Assembly (NCBI RefSeq): GCF_009711415.1
Contig: NZ_SMLZ01000116.1
Span: 237,379 to 301,378, forward strand
DNA from: Roseibium denhamense
GTDB lineage: Bacteria; Pseudomonadota; Alphaproteobacteria; Rhizobiales; Stappiaceae
DNA: 64,000 nucleotides
Reading direction: 5' to 3'
How positions within the stretch are numbered: position 1 is the first letter of the stretch; each line of letters begins with the position of its first letter. Below the pieces are notes generated by a model. That model saw only the letters and a program-made list of their open reading frames with translations, did not search any database and was not told where the DNA came from. The position numbers were made by a program, and so were the translations under genes. Of this stretch, positions 44,014-52,685 are shown one piece after another.

Positions 44014-44084
44014 ACCCGGCATAACACCGGCCAACTGGCGGCAGAACGCCTTGATCTGAATTGGCGCCGCGCCTTGGGGGATGC

Positions 44085-45371
44085 ATGGAGCTCGATCCGA
44101 ATATCTACGGCATGGAAATCGCACCCGGTGCCGGGTGCGGGCCTGATCTCTATGACACGGATCCAGCCTTTGCCGCGCTGATGGATTCTTGCGAGGAAAT
44201 GCTTCCGGAGCGGTTTGGCGATTTCGACCGGAGCGAAATCGACTTTCCAGACCTGTTCAAGCAAATGGACGGCTTTTTAAAGCAGTCCCGCGATTTACGG
44301 CTACTTGTTTTCCTTGGCCAATTCGCCCTTTTGAGCGGAAACCTGCACCTTTTTGCAAACACCGTGCGGACCATCGGCACATTGCTCGATGCCCATTGGG
44401 ATGCCGTCCATCCGGCGGACGGCGACTTCAATTTCATGGAACGTATGGGCGCTCTTGAGGGCCTGAACAGCCGTCCGACCGTTCTCCTCCCCCTGGCTGC
44501 GGCGCCTCTGTTTAAAACCAGGCGCAGCGGGCCGGTGAGCTACCGGGCCGTTCAGGTTGCCGCAGGTCATGAAACTGCGCGTCCGGACGAACATGTCATC
44601 TCTTTAGGCGCAATCGAAGCGGCTCTGACCTCTGGCGAACTTGAACAGGAAAGCATTGACCGGCTTCTAGAGGACCTTTCTGCGCTGCCAGAGGTTCTGG
44701 CCGGGATCTGCCAGACCTGCTCGTCAAAACTGTCGGAAGCCAGCGCAAGTTCGAACCCGCCCGACTACTCGCCGCTGATCCAGCTCCTCAAGGACATGGG
44801 GCAGGAACTGAACCTCCGGCTCGGCCGGGCGACAGGCGATACCGGGGAAGCGGAACCGGACGGCGGCAAGGCAGAACACACCGCACCGGCGGCCGCCGAA
44901 ACCACAGGCTCGTCCCAGGAACTCAAAAATGCGGCGCAGGCGAAGTGCCTTCTAGAGCAGGTGGAGAATTACTTTGCCTCCCGGGAGCCGTCGCATCCGG
45001 CGCTCTTTTTGGTGCGCGAGTCCCGTGGGCTTGTCGGCAAAACCTATCTGGATGCGTTGAAGATCCTCATGCCGCGGCGTTTCGATGATGTCAGCCTTAT
45101 CCTCGGCACTAGCGGGCTTCAGCTGTCAAACGACCGTCTGGTCGATCTGAATGACAGCGGTACGGGAGATCTAGGCGACATGGACGGCTTTGAGCCGCCC
45201 CAGATCACAAACCGGACCGAAGCGATGCGCGGGATCGGCGCCGTGAAGGCCTATTACGCCGCCAATGAACCCACGAGCCCGATCCCATTGCTTCTGGACG
45301 AAGCCCAAACCATGAGTTCAGGCTCCTTCACCGGACTTCTGAACCTCTTTTTGAGACCGGAGGAGGAATAA
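44085..45371 (+). CDS. tssA: T6SS protein TssA
   Basis: A 428-residue cytosolic cap/assembly protein. The N-terminal ImpA domain (about 20-160) has DLRLLVFLGQFALLSG, WDAVHPADGDFNFMERMGALE and PTVLLPLAAAPLF. The C-terminal part (about 310-428) has AVKAYYAANEPTSPIPLLLDE and FTGLLNLFLRPEEE. It belongs to the class with a short C-terminal tail. A GGGGG site five bases upstream fixes the ATG at 44085; an upstream TTG adds eight residues. A short hairpin follows the gene. Confidence 0.92.
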   Translation: MELDPNIYGMEIAPGAGCGPDLYDTDPAFAALMDSCEEMLPERFGDFDRSEIDFPDLFKQMDGFLKQSRDLRLLVFLGQFALLSGNLHLFANTVRTIGTLLDAHWDAVHPADGDFNFMERMGALEGLNSRPTVLLPLAAAPLFKTRRSGPVSYRAVQVAAGHETARPDEHVISLGAIEAALTSGELEQESIDRLLEDLSALPEVLAGICQTCSSKLSEASASSNPPDYSPLIQLLKDMGQELNLRLGRATGDTGEAEPDGGKAEHTAPAAAETTGSSQELKNAAQAKCLLEQVENYFASREPSHPALFLVRESRGLVGKTYLDALKILMPRRFDDVSLILGTSGLQLSNDRLVDLNDSGTGDLGDMDGFEPPQITNRTEAMRGIGAVKAYYAANEPTSPIPLLLDEAQTMSSGSFTGLLNLFLRPEEE

Positions 45372-45394
45372 TACGGAAGTTGGGCACCGTGCTT

Positions 45395-45411
45395 CCGCAG
45401 CGTTTCTGCGG
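45395..45411 (+). terminator. Short hairpin after tssA
   Basis: CCGCAG, loop CGTTT, CTGCGG forms a 6-bp stem 24 bp past the tssA stop, followed by CTACATTCTT. It may partly separate tssA from tssBC. Confidence 0.4.
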
Positions 45412-45478
45412 CTACATTCTTGACAGGCGAAAACAATCGGTCCTCAATAATTGAAGTATTTTTGAAATCCGCCGCACC

Positions 45479-45494
45479 TGTGACCGCGATCACT
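45479..45494. promoter_or_regulatory. CRP-type site upstream of tssB (one mismatch)
   Basis: TGTGACCGCGATCACT matches TGTGA-N6-TCACA except for the last base. It lies 146 bp before the tssB start in a 268-bp gap that is AT-rich towards tssB, so a second promoter inside the plus-strand arm is likely. Confidence 0.55.
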
Positions 45495-45639
45495 ATGAAT
45501 CACATGTTTCTGAAGTACATTTACTCCAACAGAACAAAGCGCAGGCACATATAAAATAAAAAAACATAAACTGCCGCGCTTGTATTTGACTGAACTTGAT
45601 TTGCACGAAAGCAAATCCAGTAAATGAAAGGCAAGTACG

Positions 45640-46191
45640 ATGGCGTCTAATAGCGGGCAAAGCTTTATAAAGCGGAACAGACCTCCGCGCGTCCACATTT
45701 TCTATGAAGATCCGTTCGATGCAGAGCAGAAAGTAGAACTGCCGTTTGTCATGGGCGTCATGGCAGATCTGTCGGGTGACAATCCAGGCGTCGACAAGCC
45801 GGACATTGATGACCGGAAACTTCTCGATATCGATATGGACAACTTCTCCTCGCGGATGAAGGCCATTCAGCCCGGCACGTCCTTTACGGTAAAGGACCGC
45901 CTCTCCGGCGAAGACAACAGCAAGATGAGCGTCCAGTTGAAATTTGAAAACATGGACGACTTCAGCCCGGGCCGTGTTGCCGAGCAGGTACCTGCCTTGA
46001 AAAAACTGCTCGATGCGCGCCGCAGTCTGGCAGCCCTGCGCACGATGATGGACGGCCGCGTCCAAGCCATCAGCCAGCTTGAAGAACTCACCCGGGACCC
46101 TGCCCTCATGCAGGCCCTGGCTCAGAAAATCGAAGCCGACAAATCCGCCGATGCAAAAGGCGACGCCGGCGGCGATACCGAGGAGGCATAA
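45640..46191 (+). CDS. tssB: T6SS sheath small subunit TssB
   Basis: A 183-residue sheath protein. Family segments are SFIKRNRPPRVHIFYE, PFVMGVMADLSG, FSSRMKAIQPG and FENMDDFSPGRVAEQVPALK. With TssC it forms the contractile sheath. The ATG follows AAAGG. It runs directly into tssC: the TssC start is the base after the TssB stop, and the ribosome site for tssC lies in the end of tssB. Confidence 0.97.
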   Translation: MASNSGQSFIKRNRPPRVHIFYEDPFDAEQKVELPFVMGVMADLSGDNPGVDKPDIDDRKLLDIDMDNFSSRMKAIQPGTSFTVKDRLSGEDNSKMSVQLKFENMDDFSPGRVAEQVPALKKLLDARRSLAALRTMMDGRVQAISQLEELTRDPALMQALAQKIEADKSADAKGDAGGDTEEA

Positions 46192-47715
46192 ATGAGCAGC
46201 ACCGATACCAGCACACAGGCCGGAGCCGCACCTGCAGGTGACGTTGCCAGCGAGAAAAGCCCGGAAGAGTTCGCCTCGATCCTGAAGCAGAACTTCCGCA
46301 TTAAAAATGAAAATGATACGGCCAACGCGCTTGTCGATACGGCCATGTCGACATTCCTGTCGGAGGCCCTGTCCGATCAGGCGCTCATCAAGGACGATGT
46401 CTACGATACGATCGACGAGATGATCGCCAAGCTGGATGAGAAGCTGACCGATCAAGTCAACGAAATCATTCACGCACCGGAATACCAGAAACTGGAAAGC
46501 GCCTGGCGGGGCTTGGACTATCTGGTTCACCAGTCCGAGACCGACGCGACGCTGAAACTCCGGTTTTTGAACATCTCGAAGTCCGAGCTGGCCGGTGTGA
46601 TGAAAAGCTACCGGGGCGCCAAGTGGGACCAGAGCCCGCTCTTCAAGCAAATCTACGAAGCCGAGTTCGGACAGCTTGGCGGACAACCTTTCGGTTGCCT
46701 GGTTGGCGATTACGAATTCTCTTATGAGCCACAGGACATCACAATCCTGCGCGGGATGGCGAAAATCGCCTCCGCAGCGCATGCACCGTTCCTGGCCGCT
46801 GCCAATCCGCAGCTAATGCAAATGGACAGCTGGACGGAACTTCCTGCAAAGCGGGATCTGTCGAAGATCTTCGATACGGAGATCCATGCACAGTGGCGGA
46901 CCTTGAGGGAATCCGAAGATGCCCGGTATCTCGGCCTGACCATGCCGCGCGTGCTGGCACGCCAGCCCTATGGCGCAAAGTCCGATCCGGTGGAAGAGTT
47001 CGCTTTTGAAGAGGAATTCCCGGAGAACAACCATGACAACTACGCATGGATGAACTCCGCCTATGCCATGGCCTCGAACATCAACCGCGCCTACAAGGAA
47101 TATGGATGGACAGTCCGTATCCGCGGGGTTGAAAGTGGCGGATTGGTCGAAGATCTGCCAACCCACGTCTTCGAGACGGATGATGGCGGTGTTGACCAGA
47201 AATGCCCGGCGGAGATCGCGATATCGGACCGCCGCGAACACGAGATTTCGCGCCTCGGCTTGATCCCTCTGATCCATCGGAAAAACACAGACCAGGCAGC
47301 ATTCCTGGGCGCCCAGTCGGTCTTCAAACCGCGCCAGTTTTCCGGCCCTGACGGAAAGGATGCCACCGCATCGGACAATCTGTCCGCCCGGTTGCCCTAC
47401 ATGTTCGCGACCACCCGTTTTGCCCATTATCTCAAGGTGATGGTCCGTAACAAGATCGGCTCGACCAAGGAATCCGCCCAGCTTCAGCGCTGGCTGAATG
47501 ACTGGATCATGGATTACGTCGACGGCGACCCGGACAACTCAACGGAAGAAACCAAGGCCCGCAAACCACTGCGTGAGGCCAAGGTTACCATCGTCGATGA
47601 TGAGGAGAACCCGGGATACTACCGCGCCCAGTTCTTCCTCAGACCTCATTATCAGCTGGAAGGCATGGACATCGGCATGAGCCTCGCCTCCCGCATTCCG
47701 CAAGACGGAAACTGA
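46192..47715 (+). CDS. tssC: T6SS sheath large subunit TssC
   Basis: A 507-residue sheath protein with the standard segments LDEKLTDQVNEIIHAPEYQK, WRGLDYLVHQSETD, RFLNISKSEL, FGCLVGDYEFSY and, near the end, FLRPHYQLEGMDIGMSLASR. Length is normal. It is translated with tssB. It is followed by a 202-bp gap with hairpins before hcp. Confidence 0.97.
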   Translation: MSSTDTSTQAGAAPAGDVASEKSPEEFASILKQNFRIKNENDTANALVDTAMSTFLSEALSDQALIKDDVYDTIDEMIAKLDEKLTDQVNEIIHAPEYQKLESAWRGLDYLVHQSETDATLKLRFLNISKSELAGVMKSYRGAKWDQSPLFKQIYEAEFGQLGGQPFGCLVGDYEFSYEPQDITILRGMAKIASAAHAPFLAAANPQLMQMDSWTELPAKRDLSKIFDTEIHAQWRTLRESEDARYLGLTMPRVLARQPYGAKSDPVEEFAFEEEFPENNHDNYAWMNSAYAMASNINRAYKEYGWTVRIRGVESGGLVEDLPTHVFETDDGGVDQKCPAEIAISDRREHEISRLGLIPLIHRKNTDQAAFLGAQSVFKPRQFSGPDGKDATASDNLSARLPYMFATTRFAHYLKVMVRNKIGSTKESAQLQRWLNDWIMDYVDGDPDNSTEETKARKPLREAKVTIVDDEENPGYYRAQFFLRPHYQLEGMDIGMSLASRIPQDGN

Positions 47716-47917
47716 TAGCTGTCTTGCCGGGGGACGGGCTTCTGCCCTCCGGCACGCATCTCAAGGGATGCACCCCGGATTTTTTCCGGGTGGAGGTGAC
47801 TTTTAACAAGGACGCGCCTTGGGGTTTGGACCGGATGGTCCGAGGTGTTTGTCAGACATGAAACTTTGGCGGCGGATAGCTGAAGCACACCCGCCAACAC
47901 CCAAGAGGATGTGAACA
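47716..47917 (+). other. Hairpin-rich gap between tssC and hcp
   Basis: Two stem-loops lie here: an imperfect one at 47726-47753 (GCCGG...CCGGC enclosing GGGC-TTCT-GCCC) and CCCGGA-TTTTT-TCCGGG at 47774-47790. They may cause partial termination or protect the hcp message, which is usually the most abundant T6SS transcript. No gene is seen. Confidence 0.5.
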
Positions 47918-48403
47918 ATGGCTGTAGATTATTATCTTGAATTGGACGGTATCAAAGGTGAAGCCCAGGACAAGACCCACAAGGACAAGATTGACGTTCT
48001 GTCCTGGTCCTGGGGCGTTTCCCAATCCGGCACCACGCATATGGGCTCCGGCTCGGGCTCTGGAAAGGCACATTTCCAGGATCTGAGCGTAACGAAATAT
48101 GTCGACAAGTCGTCGCCTGTGCTGCTTCAGCACGCATCGACCGGCAAGCATATCAGCAAGGGAACCTTGTTCATCCGCAAGGCGGCCGGAGACAGTCCGC
48201 TTGAATATATCAAGCTTGAGGTGAAGGACATCATCGTCTCGAATATCTCGACGGGCGGCAGCGGAAATGACGACCGGATTACCGAGAACGTGACGCTGAA
48301 CTTCGGTGAATTCAAATACATCTACACCGAACAAAAGCCGGACGGCTCCAAGGGCGCCGCCCCCGAGTTTGCCTGGGACATTGCAGCAAACGAGAAGAAG
48401 TAA
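47918..48403 (+). CDS. hcp: T6SS tube protein Hcp (TssD)
   Basis: A 161-residue protein of the Hcp1 family. It starts MAVDYYLELDGIKGEAQDKT and contains IDVLSWSWGVSQSG, HFQDLSVTKYVDKSSPVL and NVTLNFGEFKYIY. Hexamers stack into the inner tube. GAGGATG precedes the ATG. It is flanked on both sides by hairpins, consistent with a separately tuned, abundant message. Confidence 0.97.
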   Translation: MAVDYYLELDGIKGEAQDKTHKDKIDVLSWSWGVSQSGTTHMGSGSGSGKAHFQDLSVTKYVDKSSPVLLQHASTGKHISKGTLFIRKAAGDSPLEYIKLEVKDIIVSNISTGGSGNDDRITENVTLNFGEFKYIYTEQKPDGSKGAAPEFAWDIAANEKK

Positions 48404-48418
48404 CCGGCAATACCTTTT

Positions 48419-48444
48419 CCGGCTGCAGGGCCACTTGCAGCCGG
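48419..48444 (+). terminator. Hairpin after hcp
   Basis: CCGGCTGCA, loop GGGCCACT, TGCAGCCGG is a perfect 9-bp stem 15 bp past the hcp stop. It lacks a strong U-run, so partial termination or 3'-end protection before tssE is likely. Confidence 0.6.
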
Positions 48445-48521
48445 GATCCTTCTGATTATCTGCCCGCCCGCGGTCCTTTCGCGCTTTCTTGCACCAGGCG
48501 GGCCATCATTCAGGACACCGG

Positions 48522-49073
48522 ATGGCACGTGCGCATACAAAACTCCATTCGCCGCTCATGTGGGCATTCCGTGCCATGGATGATCCGGACTACAAGGCCG
48601 CCCAGAGCGAGCGCCTGCAAGATGAAAGCGGTCAGCCGCTGAAGGCCGGGCGGCACCTGTCCCGGGCCCATGGGATCTCCGAGCATACGCTTTTGAATGA
48701 AGTCCGTCAGGATCTGCAGGCCCTTCTCAATACTGTCAATTTGAATTCCTCCCAGGACCTTTCAGACTTTCCCGAGGTCCAGAGTTCCATCTTGAACTAT
48801 GGCCTGCCGGACCTGTCCGTGCACATCGTCGACACGGTTCGCATAGACCGCCTTGCCGATGACATCCGGAGCGCCCTCATCCGTTTTGAACCGAGGATGG
48901 ACCCCAAGACGCTGCATGTTGAACGGGATCAGGAGTATGAAAGCGACACGCTCAAGGTCCGCTTCCTGATCAAGGCGGAAATCCGCTGCGATCCGGTTCG
49001 CGTCGGCAGCGAGTTCATCGCCGATGTGGATCCCGCCTTCGGGCGGATCAAGATCTTGGGAGCGGCTGGATGA
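48522..49073 (+). CDS. tssE: T6SS baseplate protein TssE
   Basis: A 183-residue gp25-like wedge protein. Typical segments are LLNEVRQDLQALLNTVNLNS, FPEVQSSILNYGLPDLS, and the EPR-type motif in IRFEPRMDPKTLHVE. A frame open from 48489 would add 11 residues; the ATG at 48522 has AGGACA upstream and is preferred. It overlaps tssF by ATGA. Confidence 0.95.
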   Translation: MARAHTKLHSPLMWAFRAMDDPDYKAAQSERLQDESGQPLKAGRHLSRAHGISEHTLLNEVRQDLQALLNTVNLNSSQDLSDFPEVQSSILNYGLPDLSVHIVDTVRIDRLADDIRSALIRFEPRMDPKTLHVERDQEYESDTLKVRFLIKAEIRCDPVRVGSEFIADVDPAFGRIKILGAAG

Positions 49074-51067
49074 ACCGCGAGTTTCTAGACCTTTACAATC
49101 AGGAGCTCACCTATCTGCGCGAACAGGGATCGGCGTTTGCCGAGGCCTACCCGGCTGTTGCCGAACGCTTGGGCGGGCTTCTTGAAGACCGGTCCGACCC
49201 GATGCTGTCGGGTTTACTGGAGGGAACCGCCTTTCTGGCGGCCCGCGTTCAGCTGAAAATGAAGCATGAATTCGCGGAATTCACCTCCAACTTGTTTGAG
49301 CAGCTGTACCCGTCAGCGCTTGCTCCGATCCCATCCATGGTGCTCGCGCGGGTCACGCCGAAATATGGCGATTCCAATTTGCGCAACGGCATCAAGATCG
49401 CGCGCCACGCGCCGATGGAGGCTGTTTTCAGAGAACGGCAGGGAGAAGTCCGCTGCCGGTTCACCCTCTCCGCTCCAATCACCTTGACGCCGTTGGAGCT
49501 GACCTCGGCAAAGTACCTGAGTTCTGCCGCGCAAGTTTCAGGTCTGGGCGCGGATATGGCCGAGGACCGCCGCGTCCGGGCCGGACTGTCCCTCACCCTC
49601 ACTCACCGGATGGCGGAAGATCCCGAACTGGAAGTATCCCAAGACGAGGCACGCCAAAAACCGGAATTTCAGGTCGCAGGCTGCAGAATTGATACGCTTC
49701 CGGTTTATCTGACTGGTCCAATCGATTTGGCAGCCCGTGTCTATGAACAGATCTTCGGCCACACGGTTGCCCTTTATATCCGGACAGAAGATGCTTACGG
49801 CCAAGTCACATTGCAGCGGCTTCCCATCGACAGCATCGAGCAAGTCGGGTTCGATGAAGAAGATGCCCTGCTGCGCAACGACCGGAGGCTGTTTGTCGGC
49901 TTTGACTACCTGCGGGACTATTTCAATTTTCCGCGCAGCTTCCTGGGCTTCCGGCTCTGCGGGCTAAGATCCGCGCTGAACCGCGTGAGAGCAAAATCAT
50001 TTGATCTTGTTTTTGTGTTCGATGACGCGGACCCGCGCCTGCCGGCTCACGTGGAGAAGAAGATCTTTGCGTTACACACCGCACCGGCCGTCAATCTGTT
50101 CGAACGTCAAACAGACCGGGTTCCGATCAAGAAAGGCCAGCATGAGTTTGCGGTCATTCCCGACAGGACCCGGCCGCTCGACTATGAAGTGCATTCAGTT
50201 ACCGACGTGAATGCCCACTTTTCCGGTGGTGACAAGCTCGCCGTTGAGCCGCTTTACAGCGTCGCTCCGGATGCCGACAAGGCCGGGCACGAATGGTTTT
50301 ACTCCGTCCGGCGCATGCCCCGCCGCCAATCGTCTTCAGAGCTCCGGCGGATGCAGCCCAATCCATACATCGGGACGGAGACCTACATCTCCATTTCAAG
50401 CGGCGCGCAGGCAGCAGCCCTCCTGCAGAGCGGCGACAAGAAACTTGCAGAATTGTCCCTGAAGGTCATGGCATCCAACCGGGCCCTTGCCGCCGATCTT
50501 CCGGTAGGCAGCAACCTGGAGACATCGGCGCTCGGCGATTTCCGACTCCTGGATGATACCGGCCTGAAGGTCGATTGCGTATCCGGACCGACACCGCCGC
50601 GCCCGCCGCTTCTGTCTTACAATGAACGTCTCGGCGAAGAGGGCCATGTTGGCGCGATTGTCTGGCGGCTCGTAAACATCTTGGCACTCAATCACTCGGG
50701 ACTCTTGAACGATGGGGCCGGACAAGATGGCCGGTCCTTCCGGGATATCTTGAGCGTCTTTGCTCCTTTGGCAGACAATTCCGCAGACCGGCAGGCGCAG
50801 TCGGTCCGCTCTGTTTCAACCCGGCCGGTCGTCCGCCGCCTGCAGCAAAAATCTGGAACTGGGGTCGCCCGGGGGCTGGAGGTTACCATCACCCTCGACG
50901 ACAAGGCTTTTGAGGGCGCAAGTGCGTTTCTGCTCGGAGCGGTGCTGGATCGATTCTTGTGTGAATATGCGTCGATCAATCACTTCACGCAGTGTGTCAT
51001 CGCAACAACCGAACGCGGCACGATCATGAAATGGCCGCCGAGAATTGGCGCGAAGGGGATCTTATGA
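49070..51067 (+). CDS. tssF: T6SS baseplate protein TssF
   Basis: A 665-residue baseplate wedge protein with the family start FLDLYNQELTYLREQGSAFA, ERLGGLLEDRSDPMLSGLLEG and AFLAARVQLKMKHEFAEFTS. The middle has FNFPRSFLGFRL and the end GAVLDRFLCEYASINHFTQC and WPPRIGAKGIL. It is translationally coupled to tssE before it and tssG after it, both by ATGA overlaps. Confidence 0.96.
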   Translation: MNREFLDLYNQELTYLREQGSAFAEAYPAVAERLGGLLEDRSDPMLSGLLEGTAFLAARVQLKMKHEFAEFTSNLFEQLYPSALAPIPSMVLARVTPKYGDSNLRNGIKIARHAPMEAVFRERQGEVRCRFTLSAPITLTPLELTSAKYLSSAAQVSGLGADMAEDRRVRAGLSLTLTHRMAEDPELEVSQDEARQKPEFQVAGCRIDTLPVYLTGPIDLAARVYEQIFGHTVALYIRTEDAYGQVTLQRLPIDSIEQVGFDEEDALLRNDRRLFVGFDYLRDYFNFPRSFLGFRLCGLRSALNRVRAKSFDLVFVFDDADPRLPAHVEKKIFALHTAPAVNLFERQTDRVPIKKGQHEFAVIPDRTRPLDYEVHSVTDVNAHFSGGDKLAVEPLYSVAPDADKAGHEWFYSVRRMPRRQSSSELRRMQPNPYIGTETYISISSGAQAAALLQSGDKKLAELSLKVMASNRALAADLPVGSNLETSALGDFRLLDDTGLKVDCVSGPTPPRPPLLSYNERLGEEGHVGAIVWRLVNILALNHSGLLNDGAGQDGRSFRDILSVFAPLADNSADRQAQSVRSVSTRPVVRRLQQKSGTGVARGLEVTITLDDKAFEGASAFLLGAVLDRFLCEYASINHFTQCVIATTERGTIMKWPPRIGAKGIL

Positions 51068-52659
51068 CGGCCTCCTCAGACACGCCTGATCCCGATGCCA
51101 ACAAGACCCGCGTTGACGCGACCGACCGCGCCGAAGCGTTGGACAAGACTGTCATTCGGCCCGGAAAATCCGCGTTCCCTTGGCCCGAGCCACCCGAAAC
51201 CGAATCTGACCCGTTTCAAAGCCCAGAACCCCCGATCAAGTCGCATGAGATCTTATCGCCTGTCGATGTGGATGCGAGCGATCCGCGTTTGGACGAACTT
51301 CCGGCTTTATCGGACACGATCAAATCAACTTCAGCTGACACGCCGGTCACAGAAGATACAGAAATCACGAGCGCTTTCGACAGCGCACCGCAAACGGATG
51401 CGGTTGTTGCAGTGGGCCGCGCAGCAGACAGCGAACCTTCCGCCGATCAAGACGAAGAACACGGCGCTGAAGACTTCGCAACGCCGGAACCGGCCCCGCG
51501 CATAGAGGTTCCCGTTCAAAAACAATATGCTAGTCTTCTGGCCACACTCGGCGCACAAATAGAAAGCAATCCGGGTGGATATGATCTTCTCGCCGTATTG
51601 CGGATGCTGGAGGGTCAGACGGCGCCGGTTAAGGATCACACTGGCGAGCCCGGCAACTCTCCCACCCAAGCCGCGCCCGTGCCGCCACGGATCGGCAAAA
51701 GCCAGAGGCTAATGGAAGACATTGTCCGCTTCGGACAAGATCCGTCCAGCGAGTTTGCGCCATCAACAATCGAACGGGCAATGCGCGACCAGCAAGACGG
51801 GCTGGTGTTTATGGAACGGTTTCTTGGCATGCTCGGGCCTCATGGGGCCCTTCCCTCCGCCATGACCGATGAAGCCATCATGCGGGGACTGCGCGGGGAT
51901 GACAGTTTTCCGAGATTTCTCGACGTTTTCAACAATCGCTTCGTGCAGCTCTTCTTCCGCGCCTGGGCGGATGCGAGGCCCATTGCCCAGCATGACCGGC
52001 CGGATGATGACCGCTTCTTGAACTATCTTGGGTCGGCCATCGGCATTGGGGCGCCAATCTACCGGGATCTGGACCGGATCGATGACCGCCTCAAACTGCT
52101 TTATGCCGGCCTGACCTCCCCGAAGGCAAAAAGCGCGGCGCGCCTCAAAGCCCTCATTTCAGGCGTCTTCGGGGTTCGCGTTGAAATCGAGCAATGTGTG
52201 GGCAGCTGGCTGCAACTTGATCCGGACGATCAGCTCGCGGTCGGCGGAAACGGGCTCGGCGGTGCGGGCCGTCTTGGCCGGGACACAATTGTTGGCGCGC
52301 GCGTCTATAGCGTAAGCGATAAAATCAGAATACGGATCTATACCAAGGATCTTTCCGAGTATCGCAAGTTCCTGCCGCCAACGCGCACAAAACCAAACGA
52401 ATGGACGGAAAAACTCTTTGATCTCATCGAATTCTATCTTGGTCTGGAGATCGAATATGAAATCGAATTGGCGCTTCCCAGACATTGCGCTTCCGCCATC
52501 TGCATGAACCGCTCGGCGTCCGCAACGCTTGGACATATCGGCTGGCTTAAGCCCCCACACGGCGAATCCGATGCGCCCGGGGATGACAGCCCGGCAGACG
52601 ATATCCTGACTGACACGCGATTCCGCCCCATCCGCAGACACACCACTGTTTATCAATAG
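51064..52659 (+). CDS. tssG: T6SS baseplate protein TssG with acidic N-terminal extension
   Basis: A 531-residue protein, clearly longer than the usual 330-350 of TssG. The TssG domain is the last 370 residues (YDLLAVLRMLEGQ, IGKSQRLMEDIVRFGQDPSS, LFFRAWADARP, ending FRPIRRHTTVYQ). The first 160 residues are acidic, Asp/Glu/Pro-rich and probably disordered. They contain KTVIRP with T29, the same motif as in TssL, PpkA and the M23 peptidase. The ATGA overlap with tssF (51064) supports the full-length start. An upstream frame start from 50992 lies inside tssF. Confidence 0.92.
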   Translation: MTASSDTPDPDANKTRVDATDRAEALDKTVIRPGKSAFPWPEPPETESDPFQSPEPPIKSHEILSPVDVDASDPRLDELPALSDTIKSTSADTPVTEDTEITSAFDSAPQTDAVVAVGRAADSEPSADQDEEHGAEDFATPEPAPRIEVPVQKQYASLLATLGAQIESNPGGYDLLAVLRMLEGQTAPVKDHTGEPGNSPTQAAPVPPRIGKSQRLMEDIVRFGQDPSSEFAPSTIERAMRDQQDGLVFMERFLGMLGPHGALPSAMTDEAIMRGLRGDDSFPRFLDVFNNRFVQLFFRAWADARPIAQHDRPDDDRFLNYLGSAIGIGAPIYRDLDRIDDRLKLLYAGLTSPKAKSAARLKALISGVFGVRVEIEQCVGSWLQLDPDDQLAVGGNGLGGAGRLGRDTIVGARVYSVSDKIRIRIYTKDLSEYRKFLPPTRTKPNEWTEKLFDLIEFYLGLEIEYEIELALPRHCASAICMNRSASATLGHIGWLKPPHGESDAPGDDSPADDILTDTRFRPIRRHTTVYQ

Positions 52660-52685
52660 GCATTTACTTCAGAAGGGCCGATACC

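Noticed and set aside
45382..45400. TTGGGCACCGTGCTTCC as a sigma-54 promoter for tssB
   Set aside because: The GG and GC elements are not at the required spacing, and it overlaps a hairpin after tssA more than 200 bp from the gene.
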